Of a stretch of 64,000 nucleotides of DNA, positions 14,172 to 25,503 are shown piece by piece. The notes beneath the pieces were generated by a model. The model was not told the DNA's origin. It ran no database searches and saw only the letters and a list, made by a program, of their open reading frames with translations. Made by a program: the position numbers and the translations under genes. This DNA is from Primulina eburnea (Eukaryota; Streptophyta; Magnoliopsida; Lamiales; Gesneriaceae): assembly GCF_022965805.1 (NCBI RefSeq), contig NW_027331407.1, positions 1 through 64,000 of the forward strand, given 5' to 3'. The stretch's first letter is position 1, and the number at the start of each line of letters is the position of its first letter.

Positions 14172-15955
14172 GTCAAAGATTGTACTGAAAAGTAAAAACA
14201 GATAAATGTTAATGACTTTTAAAAATTTAATAAGATATAAAGTTGGACTTTTATTTTATAATAATCGCTCCCACTGTTTTGACATTTTCACTACCCTCTA
14301 GTGAAAACGGGAAACACTACCTTTCCTCAGAAGGTACGTAAGGTCCAATTAGCGAATTGTGATCCCGAATAATATCGGCCATCACAATTCCTAAAAGGTA
14401 GTTTCAATTGCATCGCCATGCAACCCTCTACGTAAACTTTTGTCTCACGTTTGATTAGGACCCAATAATATGACGTCGTTCATCTTTACCGTGTCAAGCC
14501 TAACCCATCGATTTTGAACCTAATGGACGGTCGCCATGAGTTCCCTCAATAATATGAGCCGAAATCATGGGAGTTCCACGTAGTTCACATCACCATGTCA
14601 ATGGATGTCACAGCTTTCCGGCACCCAGGGCTCCCCCCAATAATATGAGCCGAGCCCCGAGTACGGGTAGCGTTCTCATGCCCATTGTCGATGGAAGACA
14701 AGGAAATTATAAACAAATTTTATAATTCCCCTTTTCGGACTTGATATTAATTTTGAATCTATTCAAAATGAGGGTTTTTTAATTTTGAAAGGTCTCATCA
14801 TTAATTTATATTAAAAGCTCGCCATGTTTGACGTATGTTTGCCGGATTCATGCAACTTTGTTATTATAATAATAATAACGCACATACTCATTATTTATAA
14901 CATATCATGCATATATTATAAATAGAAAACAGTACAAGGATGATCAATCGCCCCAAAACTAATGGCCCGTGTGAGCCAAACACGGGCCTAGGTCCAATCC
15001 TAGGGTAAATGCAGGGAGCAATGCAACTAAATATTACATTAGCATCCATTATTACATGTCTTCGATCTTCATATCACCAAGGCCACCATCTTCCAATCTT
15101 GATCTTCCACTATTCTAATATTTACAATTAAATATCCATGGCACATAGGGATACATCTCATGGGGGGTGGGAACGGGCCATAAAACAAGCCCACTTAATA
15201 AATTGATAATTATTACAATCATTCAACACAAATATCCTACCGCATACACCTAGCCAAATTGGGCTTGGCCTTTTGATCATCCTTCATGCATCAATATCAT
15301 ATATCATACACCATCAATTAATTATCACTATAATTAATTGATCCAATATTAGTATCTTGATCCAATCACTACCCGCCACAATTATAAATTAAATTAACAA
15401 AGTATACAAACACCTTTGTCTATTTCAAATTAATTTATTTATAATCGAATTTCTTGTGTAAATCACAATTTACTATAAATAATTAAAGTCCCACTTCAAT
15501 TTTTATTTTATAGAAAATATGTGCAACAATTGTAAATTTAAACTTAAGGGCCCAAAAACTCATTTTTCCACCAAAAATACTTTGGCCCATTTAAAATCAC
15601 AATTATGTTGGCCATCCAATGGCCCAACATCTCAAGGCCCATGACACTAAGATTATCCAAAACACTTTTGGAAACCTTAGTCGTCACCCGCCGTGCCGGA
15701 GCCTAGCTCCGTCCCGGATTCCGGCAAACACCAAAAATTTTTTTTTTTTTTATTAAAACCGAATTTTCCGGGCACCCCGTAGGCTGCCCGAACATGCTGC
15801 CCGAAATAATTCGGGCAGCCCGAAAATTTTTTTTTTTTTGTTTTGCTTGTAAAAATTTCGGCCTTGATGTTTATTGTTGCACAAAAATCTCAAACGGTTA
15901 GAAATCGATCTCAACATAATATTACGCAAATATTACACAAAAAACCGTAACCTTA
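14172..15955 (-). other. Long untranslated leader of left-arm copia copy
   Basis: Non-coding sequence between the primer site and gag, the mirror of 23721-25503. It holds the AATAATATGAG motifs (about 14375-14660) and the GGGCAGCC-type GC hairpins next to poly-T runs (about 15740-15840). No conserved ORF was found. Confidence 0.75.
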
Positions 15956-15967
15956 GCTCGGATACCA
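15956..15967 (-). other. Primer-binding site, left-arm copia copy
   Basis: The minus strand reads TGGTATCCGAGC just inside the 5' LTR. This is one base off the TGGTATCAGAGC primer site, complementary to initiator tRNA-Met, that is common in plant copia elements. Confidence 0.75.
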
Positions 15968-15969
15968 CT

Positions 15970-18046
15970 TGAAAAGCGGACGCGGTTACGGAGGCCGGAA
16001 CACAACGGAAGCGAAAATATAAAATTTTTAGAGCAAATTTTCGGCCACCTCATTGTTGTGTGTAATATTTAACAAAAACTCCAAAAACATTCATAGGATG
16101 TTTGTAGAAATTTACCTATCAACTCCTTAGAGTTGATTGAAATGGCTCCAACTTTGTTTTAATAACAAAGCTCTTGTTTTGGTAGAGAAATCTACAAGCT
16201 CCTTCTTCTCCCCTTCAAGAATAAAGCCCACCACTTGGCTATGTAAATCCCCTTAAGTTTTGCAACAAAAAACTTAAGGATTTATCAAAGAGAAGAATTT
16301 TTCTCCAAGAAAATGAAAGAACAAAGGAAAGAAAAATTTGAGAGAAATCCCTCTAATTTTCGGCCCAAGGTGTGATGGATGAGGAGTGTGGGAGACTAGC
16401 CTAGGTTCTTGACAAAAGTTTGTCTCAAAAAGTTGCAAAAAGTTATGCCTAGTCTCCAACCCTTCACCTCCCCAAAGCATGCAAACCCTAGAATTTCATG
16501 CATATAAATATGGTTTTTAATCACATTAAAACCATGGACTAAATTTTAATTATCTCAAACACATTTGAGATAAATAAATATTACTTGAATTTACTCAAGT
16601 CCCACTAGTTTAAATAATTATTTTAATTGAGCTCTACAGAACTCAATATTATTTAATTAATCCAACACTTGAATTATTTTTAATATTTAGACTCTACTAG
16701 GTCCACAGTGTTTTAATTAATTCACATTTGAATTAATTTAATTTAGTCCCCAATAATGTTTATGAAAATCACATTTTCAACTACATATTTACTTGGCCAA
16801 ATTTTAATCTTAGGAACACTTTCCATAAATTAAATTTATATTCTCCTCTTAGAAGTCATACTTCTATTTTTCTTTACGCTTATAACACATTTATAAGTCG
16901 TTCAACACATTGAACTATTTTTACTTCTCTTCGGGATTTACAAAGCAAGTACTTGTGTGGCCCTCAATGGTTCATTGATACAACTAGCCGTGGGTTCACA
17001 TCTCAATGTGATTCGGACTAAACATGTCCTTATTCGAGCAATACCCCAATTGCTCCTTCTTTACTTAGCAACTCCTTGATAGTAAGAACGTCAGAACTCA
17101 AGTCTGATAGTACCCACCAATCACGTTAAACGCCTAGCAGCATCGCTTACGTGATTCCCTAGGTATCACATGATAGTGCCTGCAAGAACCATTCAATTAT
17201 GGTTAGCGTACAGTACGGTCCCCTTCAACTCATATATCCCGACCGATTCGACAACTATGGGTCTATCGAGAGTTGTCAATGAATCGATACTATGTGTCAT
17301 GTTGTAGGTTGCATCGATGGTGTAATCTATGAAACCCCTTTCATAATTACCACCATACTCTGATCAGAGATTTCAATCCTACATATACATGATAACACAT
17401 AGGATATCCATACCCTAAGGTAAGCGGTGAATCCCCGACTACAATGCATCGACTCCTATATGTTTCGACCGTAACACCCAACCTTGCCACCTGATGACCC
17501 CATAAGAGTCGGTAAACAAGTCAAAGTGAAACGCTAGCACATAGAGTCTCAATGTTGTCCCGGGTCATAAGGACTAATTCTGTACAACCATAAAACCAGG
17601 ACTTTTCCACTCGATAAGTGAGAACCACTTGGAAAGTCCTTTTATGGAGGGTTTTTCAGTGCACTCTACAAGGAGCACCTATCTGCATGCTTCGGACATC
17701 ACAATGTCCCCTACCAATGAAACATGGTACTCACATCGCGATACTAGGTCTCTAACTCGAGCGGCCTTTATCCTTCTTAGTGGCGGCTGAATCGACTAGG
17801 AAACGGTTTAGAATATACAGTATTCCAAATATGAGTTTCATGATACTCATCATATGAGCATCTCATATTCTTTCTACTATTTGTTATATCAAGGGACTTT
17901 TATCTATGCAAACAAGCATGGGTATCACAGATAAAGATTCGCCAAATAATAATTGAAATATTATTAAAAGTAAAGATCGTTTATTACATAGAGTTTCATT
18001 GTGAACAGTCGGCCAACACTTGGCTCGACGTGCACCTACTCTAACA
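15970..18046 (-). repeat. 5' LTR of left-arm copia copy
   Basis: A minus-strand LTR whose outer end (18046) abuts the TSD AGTCA and whose inner end (15970) abuts the primer site. It is a noisy counterpart of 21637-23706. Confidence 0.85.
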
Positions 18047-18051
18047 AGTCA

Positions 18052-18575
18052 TTGCTTGATATTGATTTATATTATTTTGATGTTGATTATGTTCCGATGA
18101 TGGTACATGTTTAGAATAAGAGTTATTCTTGATATTGCTTCAGTTCTGATTTGATACATGTTATGATTATTGCTTATATGCTTTTATATTTGTTTTTATT
18201 ATGATTGCACGTTTACATTGTTATACTGGGATATTTATATCTCACCGGAGTTATCCGGCTGTTTGCTGTTTGTATGTGTGCATGACAACAGGTGGGGCTG
18301 GATCAGGGTCAAGAAGAGGATGAGAGAAGATTAGATAGCGTGGAGATCCGGGCTTCGAAGCAACATAAGATTCAGCACTGATATGTAGTTGAACCTAGTT
18401 GAATTCTTGTAGATAACGCAAGAGTTGTATGTTCATGTTTAATATGTAATTTGAGTAAATTACATTACGTTTCCGCTTTGTATTTTAAAAAAAAAAAAAA
18501 AAAATTAGACCCTGTTTTATAATTATTAATAGTCCCAACACATGATAAGAACTGATTAGCGTCCGGGTCCCCAGA
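18052..18575 (+). mobile_element. Ty3/gypsy-type solo LTR, 3' portion (left arm)
   Basis: The continuation of the LTR interrupted at 8128. It contains the block CACCGGAGTTATCCGGCTG, followed by a GTGTGCATG and AACAGGTGGGG segment that is shared with the LTR pair at 19020-20657. Near its end is a long A run (about 18485-18503). It ends CCGGGTCCCCAGA directly against satellite sequence. The final CA expected for an LTR appears changed to GA. Confidence 0.7.
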
Positions 18576-19018
18576 GAGGGATTCTATTTTCGTTGTTGTG
18601 GTGAGATTCTCTAGATGGCACATTTATAGCTTGTCATAAAATCGATGATGCTTTAAACATTGCGGATTTGTTCTTTAGAGAAGTTGGTAGGTTGCATGGC
18701 ATGCCTAGGACTATGTTTTCTGGTCCGCGATGTTAAATCTTGAGTTACTTTTGGAATACTTTTAGGGTCTAAAATTGGCACAAAATTGTTGTTTTCTACT
18801 ACTTGTCATCCTCAAACGGATTGACAAACTGAAGTTGTCAATAGACTTTGAGAACACTTTTGCGTGCTATTTTTAAAAAGAACTTGGTTGACATTTCTAT
18901 GGACTTTATTTTGGGTGCCTTGGACAAGAAGGGGATGGATTCTATTTTCGTTGTTGTGGATAGATTCTCTAAAGATGGCACATTTATAGTTTGTCATAAA
19001 AATCGATGATGTTTCAAA
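18576..19018 (+). repeat. Satellite fragment (about 1.2 units), left of the palindrome centre
   Basis: A plus-strand piece of the 364-bp satellite lying between two gypsy LTRs, with the usual DRFS, GMPR and TEVVN landmarks but several indels. It is the mirror of 20658-21103. Confidence 0.85.
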
Positions 19019-19019
19019 C

Positions 19020-19814
19020 TGTGGGGACCCGGCTCTAACTCAATTCTTTTGGGATTTAATTGGATCTTTGTTCGAAAATGTGGGTCAAAAATTTTGCTTT
19101 TAATTTTAATTCAAATGTATAAACCAAAGCATAACATATCTCGATAGAAATTAAACAACGTAATGTACATACAAGTCTGTTGTACAACATACACTAGTGT
19201 TCACATGACAACTAAAACATAATATACAAATGCCATAAGAAACCACTAGTAATCTGCAATGCCCGAGATCTCCACGCTATATCATCATCTCTCATCTAGC
19301 TCGTGACCCCGATCCTGCCCCACCTGTTGCCATGCACACATACAGACACGACAACAGCCGGATAACTCCGGTGAGAACATATCCCAGTATAAAACATGGA
19401 TGCATGCAATGTCATAAATCATGTACAAATGCATAACATAAATCAAGTAACATGAATATACATCTAAACATGTGAGTAGAATACAAATCTGTATTCGACA
19501 ATTCAAACTTGACTCGACTCTTTTCTAATCTAGGGATCCGGTGTGAATAAGACGGTCTGTTACCTACCCAACCACTCGGGGCAACGGTACGTCGTTATTC
19601 CTAGACTTCGGTCAACTCTGTATCGGGGCTACACATAGAGCAAATCTACTACTTGCGACGATACACCGAAACGTCTAGTTTTGGCAAGTCTGCCAATCTC
19701 TCCTATCTCAGGACTCGAATATAAATCAAAACAAGGCATTACATAAATCAATGTAATAACAATCTAGTATGTGATTTAGGGAAACTCGTATCAAATCTGA
19801 ATCGAGTTGTGGCG
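19020..19814 (-). mobile_element. Truncated second gypsy LTR, left half of the central palindrome
   Basis: The minus strand reads an LTR 3' end finishing CCGGGTCCCCACA, with the CACCGGAGTTATCCGGCTG block and GCATGGCAACAGGTGGGG segment in common with the LTR at 18052-18575. It is therefore a related family member. Upstream LTR sequence stops abruptly near 19814, where the palindrome turns. Its 5' end and any TSD are missing. Confidence 0.65.
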
Positions 19815-19861
19815 ATCCCAGATGCAGCAAATATACCGCACTTGGATCGACATCCGTTAAT
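19815..19861. other. Unpaired centre of the inverted repeat
   Basis: About 47 bp not matched between the arms. The left arm ends at a segment reading TCAAATCTGAATCGAG and the right arm begins with its near-complement at about 19862. The inverse symmetry of 19020 with 20657 places the axis at about 19838. Confidence 0.6.
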
Positions 19862-20657
19862 CTCGATTCAGAATTTGAGACGAGGTGTTCCTCTAAAATC
19901 ACATACTAGATTGTTATTACATTGATTATGTAATGCCTTGTTTATTGATTTATATTCGAGTCCTGAGATAGGAGAGATTGGCAGACTTGCCAAAACTAGA
20001 CGTTTTCGGTGTATCGTCGCATAGTAGTAGATTTGCTCTATGTGTAGACCCTCGATACAGAGTTGACCGAAGTCTAGGAATAAGACGTACCGTTGCCCCG
20101 AGTGGTTGGGTAGGTAACAGACCGTCTTATTCACCCGGGATCCCTAGATTAGAAAAGAGTCGAGTCAAGATTTGAATTGTCGAATACAGATTTGTATTCT
20201 ACTACATGTTTAGATGTATATTCATGTTACTTGATTATTTATGCATTTGTACATGATTTATGACATTGCATGCATCCATGTTTTATACTGGGATATGTTC
20301 TCACCGGAGTTATCCGGCTGTTGTCGTGTCTGTATGTGTGCATGGCAACAGGTGGGGCAGGATCGGGGTCACGAGCTAGATGAGAGATGATGATAGCGTG
20401 GAGATCTCGGGCAATTGCAGATTACTAGTGGTTTCTTATGGCATTTGTACTACTTATGTTTATAGTTGTCATGTGAACACTAGTGTATGTGTACGACACG
20501 ACTTGTATGTAACATTACGTTGTTTAATTTCTATCGAGATATGTATGCTTTGGTTAATACATTTGAATTAAAATTAAAAGCAAAATTTTTGACCCACATT
20601 TTCGAACAAAGATCCAATTAAATCCCAAAAGAATTGAGTTAGAGCCCGGGTCCCACA
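19862..20657 (+). mobile_element. Truncated second gypsy LTR, right half of the central palindrome
   Basis: An inverse copy of 19020-19814, differing mostly by one-base indels. It ends GAGCCCGGGTCCCACA, immediately followed by satellite sequence in minus orientation. No internal retroelement sequence follows, so it is a solo LTR or LTR fragment truncated at the axis. Confidence 0.65.
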
Positions 20658-21103
20658 GTTGAAACATCATCGATTTTATGACAAACTATAAATGTGCCAT
20701 CTTAGAGAATCTATCCACAACAACGAAAATAGAATCCATCCCCTTCTTAGTCCAAGGCACCCCAAAATAAAGTCCATAGAAATGTCAATCCAAGTTCTTT
20801 TTAAAAATAGCACGCAAAAGTGTTCTCAAAGTTCTATTGACAACTTCAGTTTGTCAATCCGTTTGAGGATGACAAGTAGTAGAAAACAACAATTTTGTGC
20901 CAATTTTAGACCATAAAGTATTCCAAAAGTAACTCAAGAATTTAACATCGCGACCAGAAACAATAGTCCTAGGCATGCCATGCAACCTACCAACTTCTCT
21001 AAAGAACAAATCCGCAATGTTTAAAGCATCATCGATTTTATGACAAGCTATAAAATGTGCCATCTTAGAGAATCTCACCACAACAACGAAAATAGAATCC
21101 CTC
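20658..21103 (-). repeat. Satellite fragment (about 1.2 units), right of the palindrome centre
   Basis: A minus-strand satellite, cleaner than its mirror at 18576-19018. An open segment spells [13 protein letters not shown], LHGMPRT and GRDVKFLS landmarks. Confidence 0.85.
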
Positions 21104-21636
21104 TCTGGGGACCCGGACGCTAATCAAGTTCTTAATCATGTTTGGGACTAATTAATCAATTATAAAACAGGGTCTAATTTTTTTTTTTTTTTTTTAAAAT
21201 ACAAAGCGGAAACGTAATGTAATTTACTCAAATTACATATTAAACATGAACATACAACTCTTGCGTTATCTACAAGAATTCAACTAGGTTCAACTACATA
21301 TCAGTGCTGAATCTTATGTTGCTTCGAAGCCCGGATCTCCACGCTATCTAATCTTCTCTCATCCTCTTCTTGACCCTGATCCAGCCCCACCTGTTGTCAT
21401 GCACACATACAAACAAGACAACAGCCGGATAACTCCGGTGAGATATAAATATCCCAGTATAAACAATGTAAACGTGCAATCATATAAAAACAAATATAAA
21501 AGCATATAAGCAATAATCATAACATGTATCAATCAGAACATGAAGCAATATCAAGAATAACTCTTATTCTAAACATGTACCATCATCAGGAACATAATCA
21601 ACATCAAATAATATAAATCAATATCAAGCAATGACT
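21104..21636 (-). mobile_element. Ty3/gypsy-type solo LTR, 3' portion (right arm)
   Basis: The minus-strand end of the LTR that resumes at 31528. The flanking satellite bases are CCCTC at 21099-21103 and CCATC at 33137-33141, a possible 5-bp target duplication with one difference. A T run (about 21179-21194) corresponds to the A run of the sense strand. The copia element 1 insertion interrupts the LTR at TGACT. Confidence 0.7.
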
Positions 21637-23706
21637 TGTTAGAGTAGGTGCACGTCGAGCCAAGTGTTGGCCGACTGTTCACAATGAAACTCTTTGTATA
21701 AACGATCTTTATTTTAATAATATTTCAATTTATTAATTTGGCGCATCTTTATCTTGATACCCATGCTTGTTGCATAGATAAAGTCCTTGAATATACAAAT
21801 AGTAGAAAGAATATGAGATGCTCATATGATGAGTATCATGAAACTCATATTTGGAATACTGTATATTCTAAACCGTTCCTAGTCGATTCAGCCGCCACTA
21901 AGAAGGATAAAGGCCGCTCGAGTTAGAGACTAGTATCTGCGATGTGAGTACCATGTTTCATTGGTAGGGGACATTGTGATGTCCGAGCATGCAGATAGGT
22001 GCTCCTTGTAGAGTGCACTGAACAACCCTCCATAAAAGGACTTTCCAAGTGGTTCTCACTTATCGAGTGGAAAAGTCCTGGTTTATGGTTGTACAGAATT
22101 AGTCCTTATGACCCGGGACAACATTGAGACTCTATGTGCTAGCGTTTCACTTTGACTTGTTTACCGACTCTTATGGGGTCATTAGGTGGCAAGGTTGGGT
22201 GTTACGGCGAAACATATAGGAGTCGATGCATTGTAGTCGGGGATTCACCGCTTACCTACGGGTATGGATATCCTATGTGTTTTTCATGTATATGTGGGTT
22301 GAAATCTCTGATCAGAGTATGGTGGTAATTATGAAAGGGGTTTCATAGATTACACCATCGATGCAACCACAACATGACTCATAGTATCGATTCATTGACA
22401 ACTCTCGATAGACCAATAGTTGTCGAATCGGTCGGGATATATGAGTTGAAGGGACCGTACTGTACGCTAACCATAATTGAATGGTTCTTGCAGGCACTAT
22501 CATGTGATACCTAGGGAATCACGTAAGCGATGCTGCTAGGCGTTTAACGTGATTGGTTGGGTACTATCAGACTTGAGTTCTGACGTTCTTACTATCAAGG
22601 AGTTGATAAGTAAGAATGGAGCAATTGGGGTATGCTCGAATAAGGACATGTTTAGTCCGAATCACATTGAGATGTGAACCCACGGCTAGTTGTATCAATG
22701 AACCATTGAGGGCCACACAAGTACTTGCTTTGTAAATCCCGAAGAGAAGTAAAATAGTTCAATGTGTTGAACGACTTATAAATGTGTTTATAAGCGTAAA
22801 GAAAAATAGAAGTATGACTTCTAAGAGAGAAATATAAATTTTAATTTATGGAAGTGTTCCTAAGATTAAAATTTGGCCAAGTAAATAATGTAGTTGAAAA
22901 TTGTGATTTTCATAAACATTATTGGGGACTAAATTAAATTAATTCAAATGTTGAATTAATTAAACACTAGTGGACCTAGTAGAGTCTAAATAATTAAATT
23001 AATTCAAGTGTTGGATTAATTAAATAATATTGAGTCTTGTAGAGCTCAATTAAAATAATTATTTAAACTAGTGGGACTTGAGTAAATTCAAGTAATATTT
23101 AATTTATCTCAAATGTGTTTGAGATAATTAAAATTTAGTCCATGGTTTTTAATGTGATTAAAAACCATATTATATGCATGAAATTCTAGGGTTTGCATGC
23201 TTTGGGGAGGTGAAGGGTTGGAGACTAGGCATGCAACTTTTTGCAACTTTTGAGAGACAACTTTTGTCAAGACCTAGGCTAGTCTCCCACACTCCTCATC
23301 CATCACACCTTGGCCGAAAATTAGAGGGATATTCTCTCAAATTTTTCTTTCCTTTGTTCTTCATTTTCTTGGAGAAAAATTCTTCTCTTTGATAAATCCT
23401 TAAGTTTTTCTAGTGCAAAACTTAAGGGGATTTACATAGCCAAGTGGTGGGCTTTATTCTTGAAGGGGAGAAGAAGGAGCTTGTAGATTTCTCTACCAAA
23501 ACAAGAGCTTTGTTATTATAAACAAAGTTGGAGCCATTTCATCAACTCTAAGGAGTTGATAGGTAAATTTCTACAAACATCCTATGAATGTTTTTGGAGT
23601 TTTTGTAAATATTACACACAAACATGAGGTGGCCGAAAATTTGCTCTAAAAATTTTATATTTTCGCTTCCGTTGTGTTTCCGGCCTCCGTAACCGGTCCG
23701 CTTTCA
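21637..23706 (+). repeat. 5' LTR of copia element 1, rich in serial hairpins
   Basis: 2,070 bp, starting TG and ending CA. The LTR should carry the element's promoter and polyadenylation signals, but I could not fix a TATA box because several TATAAA-like strings lie inside hairpins. At least 25 short perfect or nearly perfect inverted repeats follow each other, for example at 21811-21827, 21969-21984, 22388-22430, 22586-22616, 22757-22772, 22775-22794, 22807-22823, 22895-22912, 22937-22961, 23104-23127, 23142-23168, 23398-23427 and 23541-23560. Short ORFs inside it are not conserved genes. Confidence 0.95.
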
Positions 23707-23708
23707 AG

Positions 23709-23720
23709 TGGTATCCGAGC
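23709..23720 (+). other. Primer-binding site of copia element 1
   Basis: TGGTATCCGAGC starts 3 bp inside the 5' LTR. It is one base different from the plant copia site TGGTATCAGAGC (complementary to initiator tRNA-Met), which element 2 has intact. It would prime minus-strand DNA synthesis. Confidence 0.85.
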
Positions 23721-25503
23721 TAAGGTTACGGTTTTTGTGTAATATTTGCGTAATATTATGTTGAGATCGATTTCTAACCGTTTGAGATTTTTGTGCAACA
23801 ATAAACATCAAGGCCGAAATTTTTACAAGCAAAACAAAAAAAAAAAAATTTCGGGCTGCCCGAATTATTTCGGGCAGCATGTTCGGGCAGCCTACGGGCT
23901 GCCCGGAAAATTCGGTTTTAATAAAAAAAAAAAATTTTTTTGGTGTTGCCGGAATCCGGCGACGGAGCTCCGGCGACGGCGGATGACGACTAGGGTTTCC
24001 AAAAGTGTTTTGGATAATCTTAGTGTCATGGGCCTTGAGATGTTGGGCCATTGGATGGCCAACATAATTTGTGAATTTAAATGGGCCAAAGTATTTTTGG
24101 TGAAAAATGAGTTTTGGGCCCTTAAGTTTAAATTTACAATTGTTGCACATATTTTCTCATAAAATAAATAATTGAAGTGGGACTTTAATTATTTATAGTA
24201 AATTGTGATTTACAAGAAATTCGATTATAAATAAATTAATTTGAAAGTAGACAAAGGTGTTTGTATACTTTGTTAATTTAATTTATAATTGTGGCGGTTA
24301 GTGATTGGATCAAGATACATAATATTGGATCAATTAATTATAGTGATAATTAATTGATGGTGTATGATATATGATATTGTGCATGAAGGATGATCAAAAG
24401 CCCAAGCCCAATTTGCTAGGTGTATGCTAGGATATTTGTGTTGAATGATTGTAATAATTATCAATTTATTAAGTGGGCTTGGTTTATGGCCCGTTCCCAC
24501 CCCCCATGAGATGTATCCCTATGTGCCATGGATATTTAATTGTAAATATTAGAATAGTGGAAGATCAAGATTGGAAGATGGTGGCCTTGGTGATTATGAA
24601 GATCGAAGACATGTAATATTGGATGCTAATGTAATAATTTAGTTGCATTGCATCCCGTGCATTTACCCTAGGATTGGACCTAGGCCCGTGTTTGGCTCAC
24701 ACGGGCCATTAGTTTTGGGGCGATTGATCATCCTTGTACTGTTTTCTATTTATAATATATGCATGATATGTTATAAATAATGAGTATGTGCGTTATTATT
24801 ATTATAATAACAAAGTTGCATGAATCCGGCAAACATACGATCAAACATGGCGAGCTTTTAATATAAAATTAATGATGAGACCTTTCAAAATTAAAAACCC
24901 TCATTTTGAATAAGATTCAAAATTAATATCAAGTCCGAAAAGGGGAATTATAAATTTGTTTATAATTTCCTTGTCTTCCATCGACAATGGATGCATGATG
25001 AACGCTACCCGTACTCGGGGCTCGGCTCATATTATTGGGGGAGCCCTGGGTGCCGGAAAGCTGTGACATCCATTGACATGGTGATGTGAACTACGTGGAA
25101 CTCCCATGATTTCGGCTCATATTATTGAGGGAACTCATGGCGACCGTCCATTAAGGTTCAAAATCGATGGGTTAGGCTTGACACGTAAAGATGAACGACG
25201 TCATATTATTGGGTCCTAATCAAACGTGAGACAAAAGTTTACGTAGAGGGTTGCATGGCGATGCAATTGGAAACTACCTTTTAGGAATTGTGATGGCCGA
25301 TATTATTCGGGATCACAATTCGCTAATTGGACCTTACGTACCTTCTGAGGAAAGTGTTTCCCGTTTTCACTAGAGGGTAGTGAAAATGTCAAAACAGTGG
25401 GAGCGATTATTTATAAAGTAAAAGTCCAAACTTTATATCTTATTAAATATTTTAAAATAGTCATTAACATTTATCTGTTTTACTTTTCAGTACAATCTTT
25501 GAC
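23721..25503 (+). other. Long untranslated leader of copia element 1
   Basis: About 1.78 kb between the primer site and the gag ATG. It holds a cluster of GC-rich hairpins built from GGGCAGC/GCTGCCC (23850-23912) beside A and T runs. Four spaced copies of an ATATTATT motif follow (25028, 25118, 25202 and 25299), at least three of them in the loop of a stem-loop. The 138-codon ORF at 23746-24162 is not kept in element 2, so I do not call it a gene. The leader probably carries packaging or dimerisation signals, but that is inference. Confidence 0.75.

Larger units (their letters stand above)
8129..18046 (-). mobile_element. Ty1/copia LTR retrotransposon, left-arm copy (noisy)
   Basis: A complete copia element on the minus strand, flanked by the 5-bp duplication AGTCA (8124-8128 and 18047-18051). 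Reading the minus strand, the order is 5' LTR (15970-18046), primer site (15956-15967), leader, gag-pol (14171 down to 10217), polypurine tract and 3' LTR (8129-10202). Structure, insertion site and TSD are identical in mirror image to the element at 21637-31522. It is therefore either the other arm of an inverted duplication or the same locus assembled twice. Indels are spread through the LTRs as well as the coding region. Confidence 0.85.

Noticed and set aside
23746..24162. 138-codon ORF in the leader of copia element 1
   Set aside because: It runs through A/T homopolymers and GC hairpins and is not preserved in element 2 at the same place.
25028..25310. ATATTATT loops as a geminivirus-type replication origin
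   Set aside because: The nonanucleotide TAATATTAC is not present, there is no Rep-like gene, and the motif lies in a retrotransposon leader.
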